Under the pieces are notes generated by a model that made no database searches, was not told the DNA's origin, and saw nothing but the letters and a program-made list of their open reading frames with translations. DNA of 64,000 nt. Source: JAGNXB01 sp942490895. Lineage in GTDB: Bacteria; Bacteroidota; Bacteroidia; Chitinophagales; Saprospiraceae. The stretch is from positions 53,748 through 117,747 of the forward strand of contig CALNZC010000058.1 in NCBI GenBank assembly GCA_942490895.1, written 5' to 3'. The translations under genes and the position numbers were made by a program. Numbering within the stretch: position 1 is the first letter of the stretch; the number at the start of each line of letters is the position of its first letter. Positions 25,914 to 34,711 of this stretch are shown here, in pieces.

Positions 25914-26687
25914 TCAATCCGCATTCATAGGATGTCGATCCAAGAAGTTTAACAGGATCTCATTAAAAGCATCAGGAAGTTCCATCATCGGGGCATGACC
26001 GCATTTATCCAGAAAGTATAACTCTGTATCTGCAATCAACTCATTAAACTTCTCAGCTACAAAGGGAGGCGTAATGGTGTCCTGCTTTCCCCAAATCAAA
26101 AGTGTTGGACAAACAATCTGATCGAGCTTATCTGAAATGTTGTGTCGAACTGCACTCTTCGCAGTTGCAATAATTCGAATGGCCTTATTCCGATCATTCA
26201 CCGATGAGTACACCTCATCCACCAATTCCTTTGTTGCTACAGCCGGATCAAAGAATGTGGTCTCCGTTTTCGTTTTGATAAATTCATAATTTCCTCTCTT
26301 AGGAAAAGAAGACCCCATAGCACTCTCAAACAAACCACTACTTCCGGTCAGGTTTAAGGTATGGACACGATCCTGTCGGCGTATAGCATAAAGGAGAGCA
26401 ATATGTCCACCCAGACTATTTCCTAAAACGTTCACTTTCTCAAAACCTTTAAACTCAACAAACTCCTCAACATAGTCCACTAAACCACTCACCGATACCT
26501 TTCGAATGGGAAGATCAAAAATCGGCAATATGGGAATCACCACATTGTACTTATGAGAAAACTGACCCATGATTGCCTCAAAATTACTGAGAGCTCCAAA
26601 AAGTCCATGAAGCAGTAATAGTACGTCACCGTCACCGCCACTTTCAACATACTTATATTTCCCTTCTTCCAATACTTCTCCTGCCAT
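25914..26687 (-). CDS. Alpha/beta hydrolase
   Basis: A 257-residue alpha/beta hydrolase fold protein. HGLFGALSNFEAIMGQF holds the oxyanion HG motif, the nucleophile elbow is VLGNSLGGHIALLYAI (GNSLGG, serine nucleophile), the acid is in LLIWGKQDTITPP and the catalytic His in FLDKCGHAPMMELPD. The substrate is unknown. It has no signal peptide and is single or paired with ctaA (68 bp upstream, same strand). Confidence 0.87.
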   Translation of the reverse strand: MAGEVLEEGKYKYVESGGDGDVLLLLHGLFGALSNFEAIMGQFSHKYNVVIPILPIFDLPIRKVSVSGLVDYVEEFVEFKGFEKVNVLGNSLGGHIALLYAIRRQDRVHTLNLTGSSGLFESAMGSSFPKRGNYEFIKTKTETTFFDPAVATKELVDEVYSSVNDRNKAIRIIATAKSAVRHNISDKLDQIVCPTLLIWGKQDTITPPFVAEKFNELIADTELYFLDKCGHAPMMELPDAFNEILLNFLDRHPMNAD

Positions 26688-26755
26688 AATCGGGTCTCTA
26701 TGATTTATACAAATTTAACAGATAATCCCATAGTAAAGTCCTATCCCTACAAGAC

Positions 26756-27841
26756 CTAAATATTCGTCTTCGTATTCTCTGAACGACCAGTATACGAAAT
26801 CCAGATCAACTCAGTGCAGGCCAGACTTAAAAGTAACAGGGCACACATCTGATGAGCAGAAGCAAGGACAACTGGCATGCCTTTCTGAAAGCCCAATACA
26901 GTTAATATCCCTAACACGATTTGTGTTATTAACACCATTACTAACACGATGTGTATTTGTTTATACACACTGTGTTTATTGGCATACAGATATCTTAAAA
27001 AATAACGTAATCCAATGATTATCAATAAGTAAGCCGTAATTCTATGTAGACTTTGAACAAGGGCTATCATAAAGCCAGAATCATCATAATGCACCAAGTT
27101 ATACACAGTCCAACTCTCCCATTCCAATAACAATCCAGGTATATAAACGCCATTCATATCAGGCCATGTAGGATACGTGAAACCAGCTTTCATTCCGGAC
27201 ATCATACCTCCAAGGAAAATTTGAATGACTATCAAACTAATGAACCAAATAAGAGATCTACGCTGTCGATCGGGAAAGGACCCTATCCCCTCAGGCCAAA
27301 GTTCCTTGACCAGGATATAGAGCAAATAGAGAAACACACTAAATCCTAACAGAAGGTGAGCAGATAACTTATAGGCATTTACCCAGGGTCTTTCGATCAA
27401 ACCACTAGCCACCATGATCCAACCAAAAGATGCTGTAATAGCTGCAAGGAGGACCAGAATTCCCAAGCGTTTCAATAATACAGGATGAAAATGACCCTTC
27501 CGCCAAAACAAAAGAAACGGAAATAGAAAGATCAACCCCATCCATCTGGCCCACAATCGATGGAAATATTCCCAGAAGTAGATCATCTTAAATTGGGGTA
27601 AGGACATACCCTTGTTAATCAAGCGATATTGAGGTGTGGATTTGTACAATGCAAATTCCTCCTCCCAGGCTTCTTCGGTTAATGGCGGTAAAGTCCCTGT
27701 GACAATCTCCCATTTCGTGATACTCAGCCCACTTCCCGTTAATCGGGTCACACCTCCAATGAGGATTTGACCGAAAATCAGTGCTAAACCGACAATCAAC
27801 CAGATCCGAACATGTTTGTGCATTGGTTTCCTTTCTTTCAT
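26756..27841 (-). CDS. ctaA: Heme A synthase (COX15/CtaA family)
   Basis: A 361-residue polytopic membrane protein with eight predicted helices. LIGGVTRLTGSGLSITKWEI and FWEYFHRLWARWMGLIFLFP are family signatures; conserved histidines occur in EYFHR, AHLLLG, SLHRITAYL and SAHQMCALL. It oxidises heme O to heme A for cytochrome c oxidase. No oxidase genes are nearby. Two perfect DnaA-box sequences (26961-26969, 27099-27107) lie inside this coding sequence, and the gene borders the putative origin. Confidence 0.9.
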   Translation of the reverse strand: MKERKPMHKHVRIWLIVGLALIFGQILIGGVTRLTGSGLSITKWEIVTGTLPPLTEEAWEEEFALYKSTPQYRLINKGMSLPQFKMIYFWEYFHRLWARWMGLIFLFPFLLFWRKGHFHPVLLKRLGILVLLAAITASFGWIMVASGLIERPWVNAYKLSAHLLLGFSVFLYLLYILVKELWPEGIGSFPDRQRRSLIWFISLIVIQIFLGGMMSGMKAGFTYPTWPDMNGVYIPGLLLEWESWTVYNLVHYDDSGFMIALVQSLHRITAYLLIIIGLRYFLRYLYANKHSVYKQIHIVLVMVLITQIVLGILTVLGFQKGMPVVLASAHQMCALLLLSLACTELIWISYTGRSENTKTNI

Positions 27842-28357
27842 TTCCCTTCAAGTAACAGCCTAAAGGTACAGCGCATTTCGACCTAGCAAAACCGCATTGG
27901 TGACCTATGTTGATTATATGATTTTTGAAAATTTTCTAAAAAAAGAAGTCATCATCAGGGCTGTGGATATGTGAGTCTTTCATTTTCAATAAATACATAC
28001 AATCTGGATTCTCACAATTTCATCAGGTTTATAAACAGATGTTAGTATAATTAACTTATTGATTAGTAAGTACTTAACAATATCTATTTTTAAGTGGATA
28101 AATGGTTTGTTGAAAACATATTTTCATATCCACATTTTTATGCTGTGGAAACAGGTAGAATAACTTCTCGTAATTATCCTGTTATACCCAACAAAGCATT
28201 GTGTCATATATATGATGAATTCATATTGTTAATGGATGTGTAGAAGTGACCAGGATATGCACAGCATGTTGATCATCTTGTGCATAACCTTAAAATGGTG
28301 GACCTTCGTCACGAATACCTTATATATTGTTCTTTTTCTCATCGGGGATAACTTTAT
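27842..28357. other. Putative chromosomal replication origin (oriC) in a gene-free AT-rich gap
   Basis: 516 bp without a plausible gene, very AT-rich, especially 27910-28110. It contains sequences close to the DnaA box TTATNCACA: 28279-28287 (minus, 9/9), and 8/9 matches at 27962-27970 (minus), 28093-28101 (minus), 28126-28134 (plus), 28182-28190 (plus) and 28255-28263 (plus). Two further 9/9 boxes (TTATACACA) lie in ctaA. An exact parS is about 2 kb to the left. Hand counts show C above G on the plus strand to the left and G above C to the right. dnaA itself is not here, as is common in Bacteroidota. Confidence 0.72.
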
Positions 28358-28810
28358 ATGCGCATCATCATACAACGAGTCAAGGAAGCTGCTGTCCATA
28401 TTGATGGTATCGAACCGCAAAGTATTGAAAATGGGTTGTTGATTTTTCTTGGTGTTTCGGCTGATGACAGCAATGAAGATATCCAATGGTTGGTTCAAAA
28501 GATCCGACAATTGCGGATATTCCCTGACGATGACGGCAAGATGAATCTGGACATCACCCAGGCAAATGGATCTTTTCTAGTGATCAGTCAGTTCACTCTG
28601 CACGCCTCAACGCGAAAAGGAAACCGGCCATCCTTTATTCGAGCTGCAAGGCCCGAAGTGGCCATCCCACTGTATAAGGAGTTTATCCAGACACTCGAAA
28701 CGGAGAGCGGTTGTCAAGTGCGTACGGGAATGTTTGGGGCTGATATGCAGGTACATTTGCAAAACGACGGGCCAGTAACCATTATCATTGATAGCGAACT
28801 CCGAGAATAA
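28358..28810 (+). CDS. dtd: D-aminoacyl-tRNA deacylase
   Basis: A 150-residue protein of full length. MRIIIQRVKEAAVHIDG, NGLLIFLGVSADDSNED, the substrate loop SQFTLHASTRKGNRPSF (SQFTL(Y)A...GxRPSF) and RTGMFGADMQVHLQNDGPVT are family hallmarks. It recycles D-aminoacyl-tRNAs. It is the first gene on the right side of the putative origin, and mazG follows after 2 bp. Confidence 0.95.
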   Translation: MRIIIQRVKEAAVHIDGIEPQSIENGLLIFLGVSADDSNEDIQWLVQKIRQLRIFPDDDGKMNLDITQANGSFLVISQFTLHASTRKGNRPSFIRAARPEVAIPLYKEFIQTLETESGCQVRTGMFGADMQVHLQNDGPVTIIIDSELRE

Positions 28811-28812
28811 TC

Positions 28813-29166
28813 ATGACATTAAGAGAAGCACAAGATCAGGTTGACCAGTGGATCAAAACCTATGGTGTCCGTTACTTTCATGAACTGACCAATATGGGCA
28901 TCTTGATGGAAGAAGTAGGGGAATTGAGCCGGCACATGGTGCGTACTTACGGCGAACAATCCTATAAGCGGGAAGAAGAGCGTGAGCAATCCAGTGAAAA
29001 TATCCAACAGGAAATGGCGGATGTCTTATGGGTGTTGATCTGCCTGGCTAATCAGACTGGTGTTGATCTGACTCAAGCCCTGGAGGAAAGTATGCAGAAG
29101 AAGACCATCCGTGATCGCGATCGTCATCAGAATAATGAAAAATTGCGGCCGGCAGACGAGCAATAA
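28813..29166 (+). CDS. MazG-type nucleotide pyrophosphohydrolase
   Basis: A 117-residue protein of the short MazG/dUTPase-like all-alpha NTP pyrophosphohydrolase fold. The metal-binding pattern ExxE...ExxD is seen in LMEEVGELSRHMVR and IQQEMADVLWVLICLAN. It probably hydrolyses non-canonical nucleoside triphosphates. It is directly coupled to dtd and forms a two-gene unit. Confidence 0.85.
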   Translation: MTLREAQDQVDQWIKTYGVRYFHELTNMGILMEEVGELSRHMVRTYGEQSYKREEEREQSSENIQQEMADVLWVLICLANQTGVDLTQALEESMQKKTIRDRDRHQNNEKLRPADEQ

Positions 29167-29169
29167 TTT

Positions 29170-29979
29170 CTACTGTTGAGCCAATTGTTCGACTGTCGTT
29201 TGTAATGCTTTGGCAAAGGCTTCCGGATCCTCCAACATGCCCATGTGTCCAGCATTCTCCAGAAGATGAAAGCTGGTGACATTGGCAATATGACTTTCTT
29301 CCAAACTGGATTCTTTTGGAATTAATGGATCCTTTGCACCAGCGATAAAACCTACCGGAATCTGCAAATCCTTAATCGTTTGGGTATGATCCTTCCGATC
29401 CCGCATAGACTGGATGGCCAGGCTCACGCCCTGGTCATTATACAGACAAGCCCGTTGGATCCACAACCGCATCAACTCCGGATTGGCCTCTCTGAATTCA
29501 GATGTATAGAGAGAGGGGATCAATTTTTTTGCATACCTGGATAGGCCATTTTTCTTTAAAAATTTGACCTGGTCGTCTCTGCCTTTGCGCTTTTCGGGGC
29601 TATCTGCTCGCATTTGGCTGTGCATCAGGATCACTCCGTTTAACTGATGAGCATAATGTGACGCAAACTCGAGGGCGATATATCCGCCCATGCTATGACC
29701 GGCCATGATCACTGTGCCCTTATTGTTATCGAGAATCCAATCTCTCACCTGATCTGCAAACCCGGTGATCGATAGTTCAAGCAGACCCAGATTGACTGCA
29801 TCACCAAACCCGGGCAGATCAGGTAGAAACCAGGTAAAATTCTTTTGATCCAGGAGGGGCATGACCTGTTCAAAGATCCTGCGATCTTCACAGAATCCAT
29901 GCAGTAATACTACTGAAACCGGTCCTGAACCGTGTTTGACAACTGGAATGGAGGACATGATGGGTCTTTTCGTAGGCAA
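29170..29979 (-). CDS. Alpha/beta hydrolase
   Basis: A 269-residue alpha/beta hydrolase (possible later start at 29958). Motifs: LLHGFCEDRRIFEQVM, the nucleophile elbow AGHSMGGYIALEFASHY (GHSMGG), acid region FIAGAKDPLIPKESS and catalytic His in LLENAGHMGMLEDPE. It is close to the MenH/esterase-type hydrolases; the substrate is unknown. It is convergent with mazG, with only 3 bp between the stops, and lies 15 bp downstream of the OmpA/PD40 gene. Confidence 0.87.
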   Translation of the reverse strand: MPTKRPIMSSIPVVKHGSGPVSVVLLHGFCEDRRIFEQVMPLLDQKNFTWFLPDLPGFGDAVNLGLLELSITGFADQVRDWILDNNKGTVIMAGHSMGGYIALEFASHYAHQLNGVILMHSQMRADSPEKRKGRDDQVKFLKKNGLSRYAKKLIPSLYTSEFREANPELMRLWIQRACLYNDQGVSLAIQSMRDRKDHTQTIKDLQIPVGFIAGAKDPLIPKESSLEESHIANVTSFHLLENAGHMGMLEDPEAFAKALQTTVEQLAQQ

Positions 29980-29994
29980 AGGTAATGCCTTTCA

Positions 29995-31911
29995 CTAGGG
30001 TAGAATAACCAATTCGGTCCTTCTGTTCATTTGACGGTGTACTGCAGTGTCATTTTCCACTAACGGATTGGTTTCTCCATAGCCAATTGACTCCAGTCGA
30101 TTTTCCGGAATCCCGTGATCAATCAACCAACGGACTACAGAAGTAGCCCGCCTGGAAGAGAGCTCCAGGTTATCCTCCGGATGGCCAATATTATCGGTAT
30201 GTCCTTCGATACGGATCTTCAGCTCCGGGTTCTGCACCAGGAAATTTTGAATCTTTTCCAATTCAAATGTGGATTCAGGTAGTAAAGTGGCGCTCCCGCT
30301 CGAAAAAAGGATGTTCTGGAGTACAATGGGTTTTCGATCCTTACTTTTTGCCTTCTCAATCGGATAAAGGTCAACATCGATCTGATAGGGATGGAATGCC
30401 AGGGTATCCATCAGATCAAAGGACTGACTGAAAAAGCTGTGTTTTGGATGATCGATGAGTAAGGCGTATCGTTTTCCTACAGGAAGACAGATCAAATATT
30501 GGCCATCTGGATCTGCCGATAAGATAAAGGGCGGTGCATCTGGTGTGTCCAAACATTGGAATGTAATCGTAGCGGGAAGTCCGTTTCGACTGATCGCGGA
30601 TCGGACCGTTCCGGTCACATAAGTGACGGGTGTCCCTCTTCGATCTGCGGGAAGAGTGAAGGTGAAGAGGTCGAAATTGGCCTGGCTATTTGATGTGAAC
30701 CGATCTGAAGAAAAATAGGCTGTTTGACCATCGAGACCAAGGGTCATGGCCTGCTCTTGTTCGCGGGTATTGATGGGGTATCCGAGATTAACAGGCTTTG
30801 ACCAGGAGCTATCAGCCGTCAGCCGGCTGACAAACAGATCGTGAAATCCCATTCCGATATGACCGTTGGAGGAAAAATAAAGGGTCTTTCCATCCGCATG
30901 TAAAAACGGAGTTTCGTCATCTCCTGGAGATTGAATTTTTCCAGGCAGCAGCTGAGCGACTGACCATTGGCCATCCTGGCTATACGTGCTGTACCACAGG
31001 TCCGCACCTCCTTTACCCTCGGGACGCTTCGAAGAGAAGATCAACAATCGGCCATCCGCGGATAAGGTTGGTTGAGAATCCCAATGTCTACTGTTGACAG
31101 CAGGGCCAAGATTTACGGGTTCACTCCAGTGACCTTGCCACCAGAGAGATTCGTATAAATCACAGGAGCCCAAGCCATTTCGATTGTTACAAGAAGTGAA
31201 GATCATCCTCCGTCCATCCTTGCTCAAACAGTGGGCTCCTTCATTTTCAGGGGTATTGAGATCAGCTAATGGATAGGCATCTTTCCAGACTTCATCCGAC
31301 TGGCGGGCAGTATAAAAATCTTCCTGTCGTCCATCATGACGAGTAAAAACAACGGTCCTGCCATCAGCAGTAAAGGTGGGATTGAGTTCATCACCAGAAC
31401 TATTCAGTGCTGAACTAAAGGGAACAGGGTCAAACGGCACGGGATTGCTCAGGGCATGCTCCCGAAATCGGCTTTGTGCTGCCATTAACCTGGCCACTTG
31501 TTGATCCTCCAGATCCAGGCCGGGGAAACGAGCGAATCTTTCGAGGTATACCATGGATGACGACCAATTTTCTCTTTTGAACTGCAGTTTACCCAGCTGG
31601 AAGTAGACATAGGGTTCACGTAAGCTATCGATCGAGATCAATTTCTCCAATGCAGGGATGGCCTCGTTTTCGCGGCCGAGCCGATTGAGCAGAATAGCCA
31701 ACTGAGCCTGAGCTTCATAGAATTCAGGGGATTCTTCCAGAGCTTTGGAATAATAGGCAATGGCTTTGTCACCATCTTTTTCCCGGACTGCTTTTTTAGC
31801 TTTTTGAAAATACTTCTCCGCTTTTGGAGTAGGTGTCATGCTTTGACTGAAACCAGCCAGAGAACCACAAAAGCAAAAGAGAACGATGAGAATTGAACGC
31901 AGTATGACCAT
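29995..31911 (-). CDS. OmpA family protein with TPR and PD40 (WD40-like) repeats
   Basis: A 638-residue product from the ATG at 31911, where a signal peptide begins (VILRSILIVLFCFCGSLAGF). TPR-like repeats follow (about 25-130: YFQKAKKAVREKDGDKAIAY). Then come PD40 beta-propeller blades (about 170-430), such as CLSKDGRRMIFTS and LSADGRLLIFSSKRPEG, a short linker domain, and a C-terminal OmpA domain (LKIRIEGHTDNIGHPEDNLE). This architecture is common in Bacteroidota, where related proteins associate with the type IX secretion machinery (PorE-like), but a role there is only a possibility. The frame is open further upstream to 32031, which is not believed. Confidence 0.87.
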   Translation of the reverse strand: MVILRSILIVLFCFCGSLAGFSQSMTPTPKAEKYFQKAKKAVREKDGDKAIAYYSKALEESPEFYEAQAQLAILLNRLGRENEAIPALEKLISIDSLREPYVYFQLGKLQFKRENWSSSMVYLERFARFPGLDLEDQQVARLMAAQSRFREHALSNPVPFDPVPFSSALNSSGDELNPTFTADGRTVVFTRHDGRQEDFYTARQSDEVWKDAYPLADLNTPENEGAHCLSKDGRRMIFTSCNNRNGLGSCDLYESLWWQGHWSEPVNLGPAVNSRHWDSQPTLSADGRLLIFSSKRPEGKGGADLWYSTYSQDGQWSVAQLLPGKIQSPGDDETPFLHADGKTLYFSSNGHIGMGFHDLFVSRLTADSSWSKPVNLGYPINTREQEQAMTLGLDGQTAYFSSDRFTSNSQANFDLFTFTLPADRRGTPVTYVTGTVRSAISRNGLPATITFQCLDTPDAPPFILSADPDGQYLICLPVGKRYALLIDHPKHSFFSQSFDLMDTLAFHPYQIDVDLYPIEKAKSKDRKPIVLQNILFSSGSATLLPESTFELEKIQNFLVQNPELKIRIEGHTDNIGHPEDNLELSSRRATSVVRWLIDHGIPENRLESIGYGETNPLVENDTAVHRQMNRRTELVILP

Positions 31912-32029
31912 GCCAGGAATAACGATATCGAACGATTTTTCGTCTCTAGGTGACGGAAGATTGAAGATAGGGAACCCCAGCGTTCTGCTGATTGATTCTG
32001 AAGTTGATGCGATTCCCGACCTTGTTGAC

Positions 32030-32659
32030 ATGAATGCTCAAACCGATGGACTCATTCAGGGTGAGGATGGCAAAACCAGGTGCTCGTGGTGTGGTCATGA
32101 TCCGTTTTATCAACAATACCACGATCTGGAATGGGGTCAACCGGTCCATGATGAGGTTCGATTGTTTGAAAAAATTTGCCTGGAAGGTTTTCAAAGCGGA
32201 TTGAGTTGGTTGACCATTCTACGAAAGCGAGAACATTTCAGGACGGCGTTTGCCGGTTTCGATGTCGAGAAGATATCCCGATTTGATCAACGGGATATTG
32301 AACGGTTGATGGCAGATACTGGAATTATCCGCAATCGCAGAAAGATCGAGGCTACTATTAACAATGCTCGAGCCGTTTGTCAAATGGCTGAATCTGGCGA
32401 AACATTGTCCTCTTTTTTTTGGTCCAGAATACCTCCATCATCTGAACGTCCCAAACGAATGACAGCTGCCGCTCTCCGCTTATTGACTCAATCACCGACT
32501 TCCGTTCAAATCAGTAAAGACCTGAAAGCACGTGGGTTCACGTTTGTGGGGCCGGTGACGATGTATGCACACATGCAGGCTATGGGTATGGTCAATGATC
32601 ATGTGGAGGGTTGTTTTGTTCGAGATACACTTCCCTCACCAACGCATTCCAAAAAATAG
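32030..32659 (+). CDS. tag: DNA-3-methyladenine glycosylase I
   Basis: A 209-residue product from the ATG at 32030. TRCSWCGHDPFYQQYHDLEW holds the zinc-binding Cys and the WGxP motif region. FEKICLEGFQSGLSWLTIL, TGIIRNRRKIEATINNARAV and the C-terminal RGFTFVGPVTMYAHMQAMGM are diagnostic of Tag. It excises N3-methyladenine. The gene diverges from the OmpA/PD40 gene with a gap of about 120 bp. The product ends with a CF..D segment (VEGCFVRD), fitting the second half of the zinc site. Confidence 0.94.
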   Translation: MNAQTDGLIQGEDGKTRCSWCGHDPFYQQYHDLEWGQPVHDEVRLFEKICLEGFQSGLSWLTILRKREHFRTAFAGFDVEKISRFDQRDIERLMADTGIIRNRRKIEATINNARAVCQMAESGETLSSFFWSRIPPSSERPKRMTAAALRLLTQSPTSVQISKDLKARGFTFVGPVTMYAHMQAMGMVNDHVEGCFVRDTLPSPTHSKK

Positions 32660-32690
32660 CATTTCTAATCTAAAAACAGATGTACAGCAC

Positions 32691-33863
32691 ATGACGAAGC
32701 GTCCGTATGATATTGTTTTGTTTGGAGCCACTGGCTTTACAGGGCAACTGGTGTTTGATGCCCTGTTAAAAAAGCAGGCAACTGAAGGATTTCAATTGGC
32801 CATTGCCGGGCGAAATATCGAGAAACTGGAATCATTACGTGATGGCAGAGCGGCTTCCGAGGTAGGTGTATTATATGCCGATTCGGGAGATCGAGAATCA
32901 CTCGAAAATATGACAGGCCAGGCTGTGATCCTGATCAACACCGCTGGCCCGTTTAACTGGTATGGTGAAGCGGTTGTCCAAGCTTGTGTCCAAAAGGGAA
33001 CACACTATCTGGATATTACGGGGGAGCCGGCTTTTGTGCATAATGTCTTTTCAAAATATCATCAGAAAGCGCAGGAAGCTGGAATATGTATTGTGAATTG
33101 TTGTGGATTTGACAGTATTCCTGCAGATCTGGGAGCCTGGTTAACCGCGCGGGCTTTACCAAAGAATGAACCCAAATCTGTGCGTGCATTTATTCGAACA
33201 AATGCTGCTTTTTCCGGAGGAACGTGGACCACTGCCATCCATGCTATTTATCAGCGGACCGTTCACAAAGAAGCCAAGTTAAGTTCTGGACCCCGACATC
33301 CGGATACGCCACGAATGGACCTGTCTATACATTTTCAATCCCTGATCAAACGGTGGGCTATTCCGATGCCTGTGGTCGACCCGCATATTGTCAAACGAAG
33401 TGCCCGTCATCTCCCAGATGATTATGGGCAAGCATTTGCATATGGACAGTTTTATACGGTTGGTTCATTTTGGAAAGTCGTTCGCTTAATTGTTCCTATT
33501 TCAATGGTCTTTGTTCTGGTCCGTTTTGACACAACCCGTAATTGGCTGTTTCGAAAATTTCCAGCAGGAACCGGGCCCTCCGAAGAAAAACGTAAAAAGA
33601 GTCAGTTCGAAGTCAGGGTGATCGGCGAAACTAAAAATGAGCGCATCGAAACAGTAATTAGTGGAGGAGATCCAGGATATGATGAAACTGCAAAGATGCT
33701 CAGTCAATCTGCTTTTGCTCTGCGGGATAAAGTGGTTGAACAACGATTGGTGACAGGAGTACGTACACCCGTTGAGGCACTGGGGCAAGATCTGGTTGAG
33801 CGGTTGATCACAGAAGGCATCCATATTGAAACGAAGGCCTATTCTCCTTCGGTTAATACATGA
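32691..33863 (+). CDS. Saccharopine dehydrogenase-like NAD(P)-binding protein (trans-acting enoyl reductase family)
   Basis: A 390-residue product from the ATG at 32691. YDIVLFGATGFTGQLVFDAL is a Rossmann dinucleotide site, followed by FQLAIAGRNIEKLESL. THYLDITGEPAFVHNVFSKY, GICIVNCCGFDSIPADLGAW and the C-terminal GVRTPVEALGQDLVERLI match the group that includes mycobacterial trans-acting enoyl reductase and saccharopine dehydrogenase-like oxidoreductases. The exact substrate is unknown, perhaps lipid-related. Its 3' end overlaps the convergent Fpg-like gene by 11 bp. Confidence 0.85.
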   Translation: MTKRPYDIVLFGATGFTGQLVFDALLKKQATEGFQLAIAGRNIEKLESLRDGRAASEVGVLYADSGDRESLENMTGQAVILINTAGPFNWYGEAVVQACVQKGTHYLDITGEPAFVHNVFSKYHQKAQEAGICIVNCCGFDSIPADLGAWLTARALPKNEPKSVRAFIRTNAAFSGGTWTTAIHAIYQRTVHKEAKLSSGPRHPDTPRMDLSIHFQSLIKRWAIPMPVVDPHIVKRSARHLPDDYGQAFAYGQFYTVGSFWKVVRLIVPISMVFVLVRFDTTRNWLFRKFPAGTGPSEEKRKKSQFEVRVIGETKNERIETVISGGDPGYDETAKMLSQSAFALRDKVVEQRLVTGVRTPVEALGQDLVERLITEGIHIETKAYSPSVNT

Positions 33864-34638
33864 TCTGATCTGGAATAAAACAGGTCGTTCTTCCGGACAG
33901 GGTAAGCGTGTCAACAGGTCCGCGACCATCGGGAAAAACATATCCTTTTTTTCTCCATGACCAAAGACTGGAAGTCGGATATGTACTGCTTTCTGTATGG
34001 CGATCAATGGAGGCAGAAAGAATCTCTATCATCACCCGGTAGATTTCTTTTAGCCTTTTTAGAGGTAGGTGTTCTACTCTGGATCCCGGATGGACCATTG
34101 TTTGTAAACAGATTTCATCAATGTATAAATTTCCCAATCCTGCTAATACAGATTGATTTAATAATACGGCTTTAAGTATTCCCTTTTTAGCAGATAATCG
34201 ATCCAGAAATTGGGATTCAGAAAGACTTAAAGCATCTGGCCCCAGGGATTTCTCTGTGAGAAAAACCTCCAGGTTATCGATAGAATAAAAGCTTCCAAAT
34301 TTTCGCATGTCGACATAGGCGAGAGATGGACCATTCTTAAAATGCAGTATAACCCGACTGAATTTGGGTGGTTCCTCTTCTGATTCAAATGGCTCCATTT
34401 CCCCTGTCATGCCTAAGTGAATATGCAACCAATGCTGGTTGGACAGTTTGGCAAAAAAGTATTTGCCACGGCGATACGTTTCGGTGCAGGATTGCCCGAT
34501 CAATTCCTTTTGTAAATCCGTAGATGAAAAACCCCGGAGGACTTTGCTATCCAGGATCAACACTTTACGAATCCTGCGATGAAGGATTTGTTTTTCAAAG
34601 CGAAGACGAAAGGATTCTACTTCTGGTAACTCGGGCAT
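33853..34638 (-). CDS. Fpg/Nei family DNA glycosylase with degenerate zinc finger
   Basis: A 261-residue protein. The N-terminal catalytic proline-glutamate (MPELPEVESFRLRFEKQI) and VLRGFSSTD are intact, as are WLHIHLGMTGEM and the helix-two-turn-helix LLNQSVLAGLGNLYIDEICL. The C-terminal zinc finger is altered. Where the family has C-x2-C...C-x2-C, this protein reads FPDGRGPVDTLTLSGRTTCF then IPDQ, retaining the GRTT(x)F..P.Q frame but only one Cys. It is either a zincless-finger Fpg or a damaged gene; the first is likelier because the remaining finger residues are conserved. It removes oxidised bases. Convergent with the preceding gene. Confidence 0.9.
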   Translation of the reverse strand: MPELPEVESFRLRFEKQILHRRIRKVLILDSKVLRGFSSTDLQKELIGQSCTETYRRGKYFFAKLSNQHWLHIHLGMTGEMEPFESEEEPPKFSRVILHFKNGPSLAYVDMRKFGSFYSIDNLEVFLTEKSLGPDALSLSESQFLDRLSAKKGILKAVLLNQSVLAGLGNLYIDEICLQTMVHPGSRVEHLPLKRLKEIYRVMIEILSASIDRHTESSTYPTSSLWSWRKKGYVFPDGRGPVDTLTLSGRTTCFIPDQIMY

Positions 34639-34711
34639 AGATGGTTAGAAAAGGGATAAACCGTACAGTTATTTATTCCGTCGAAAAAACGAAAATTTTG
34701 TCATTCCAAGA

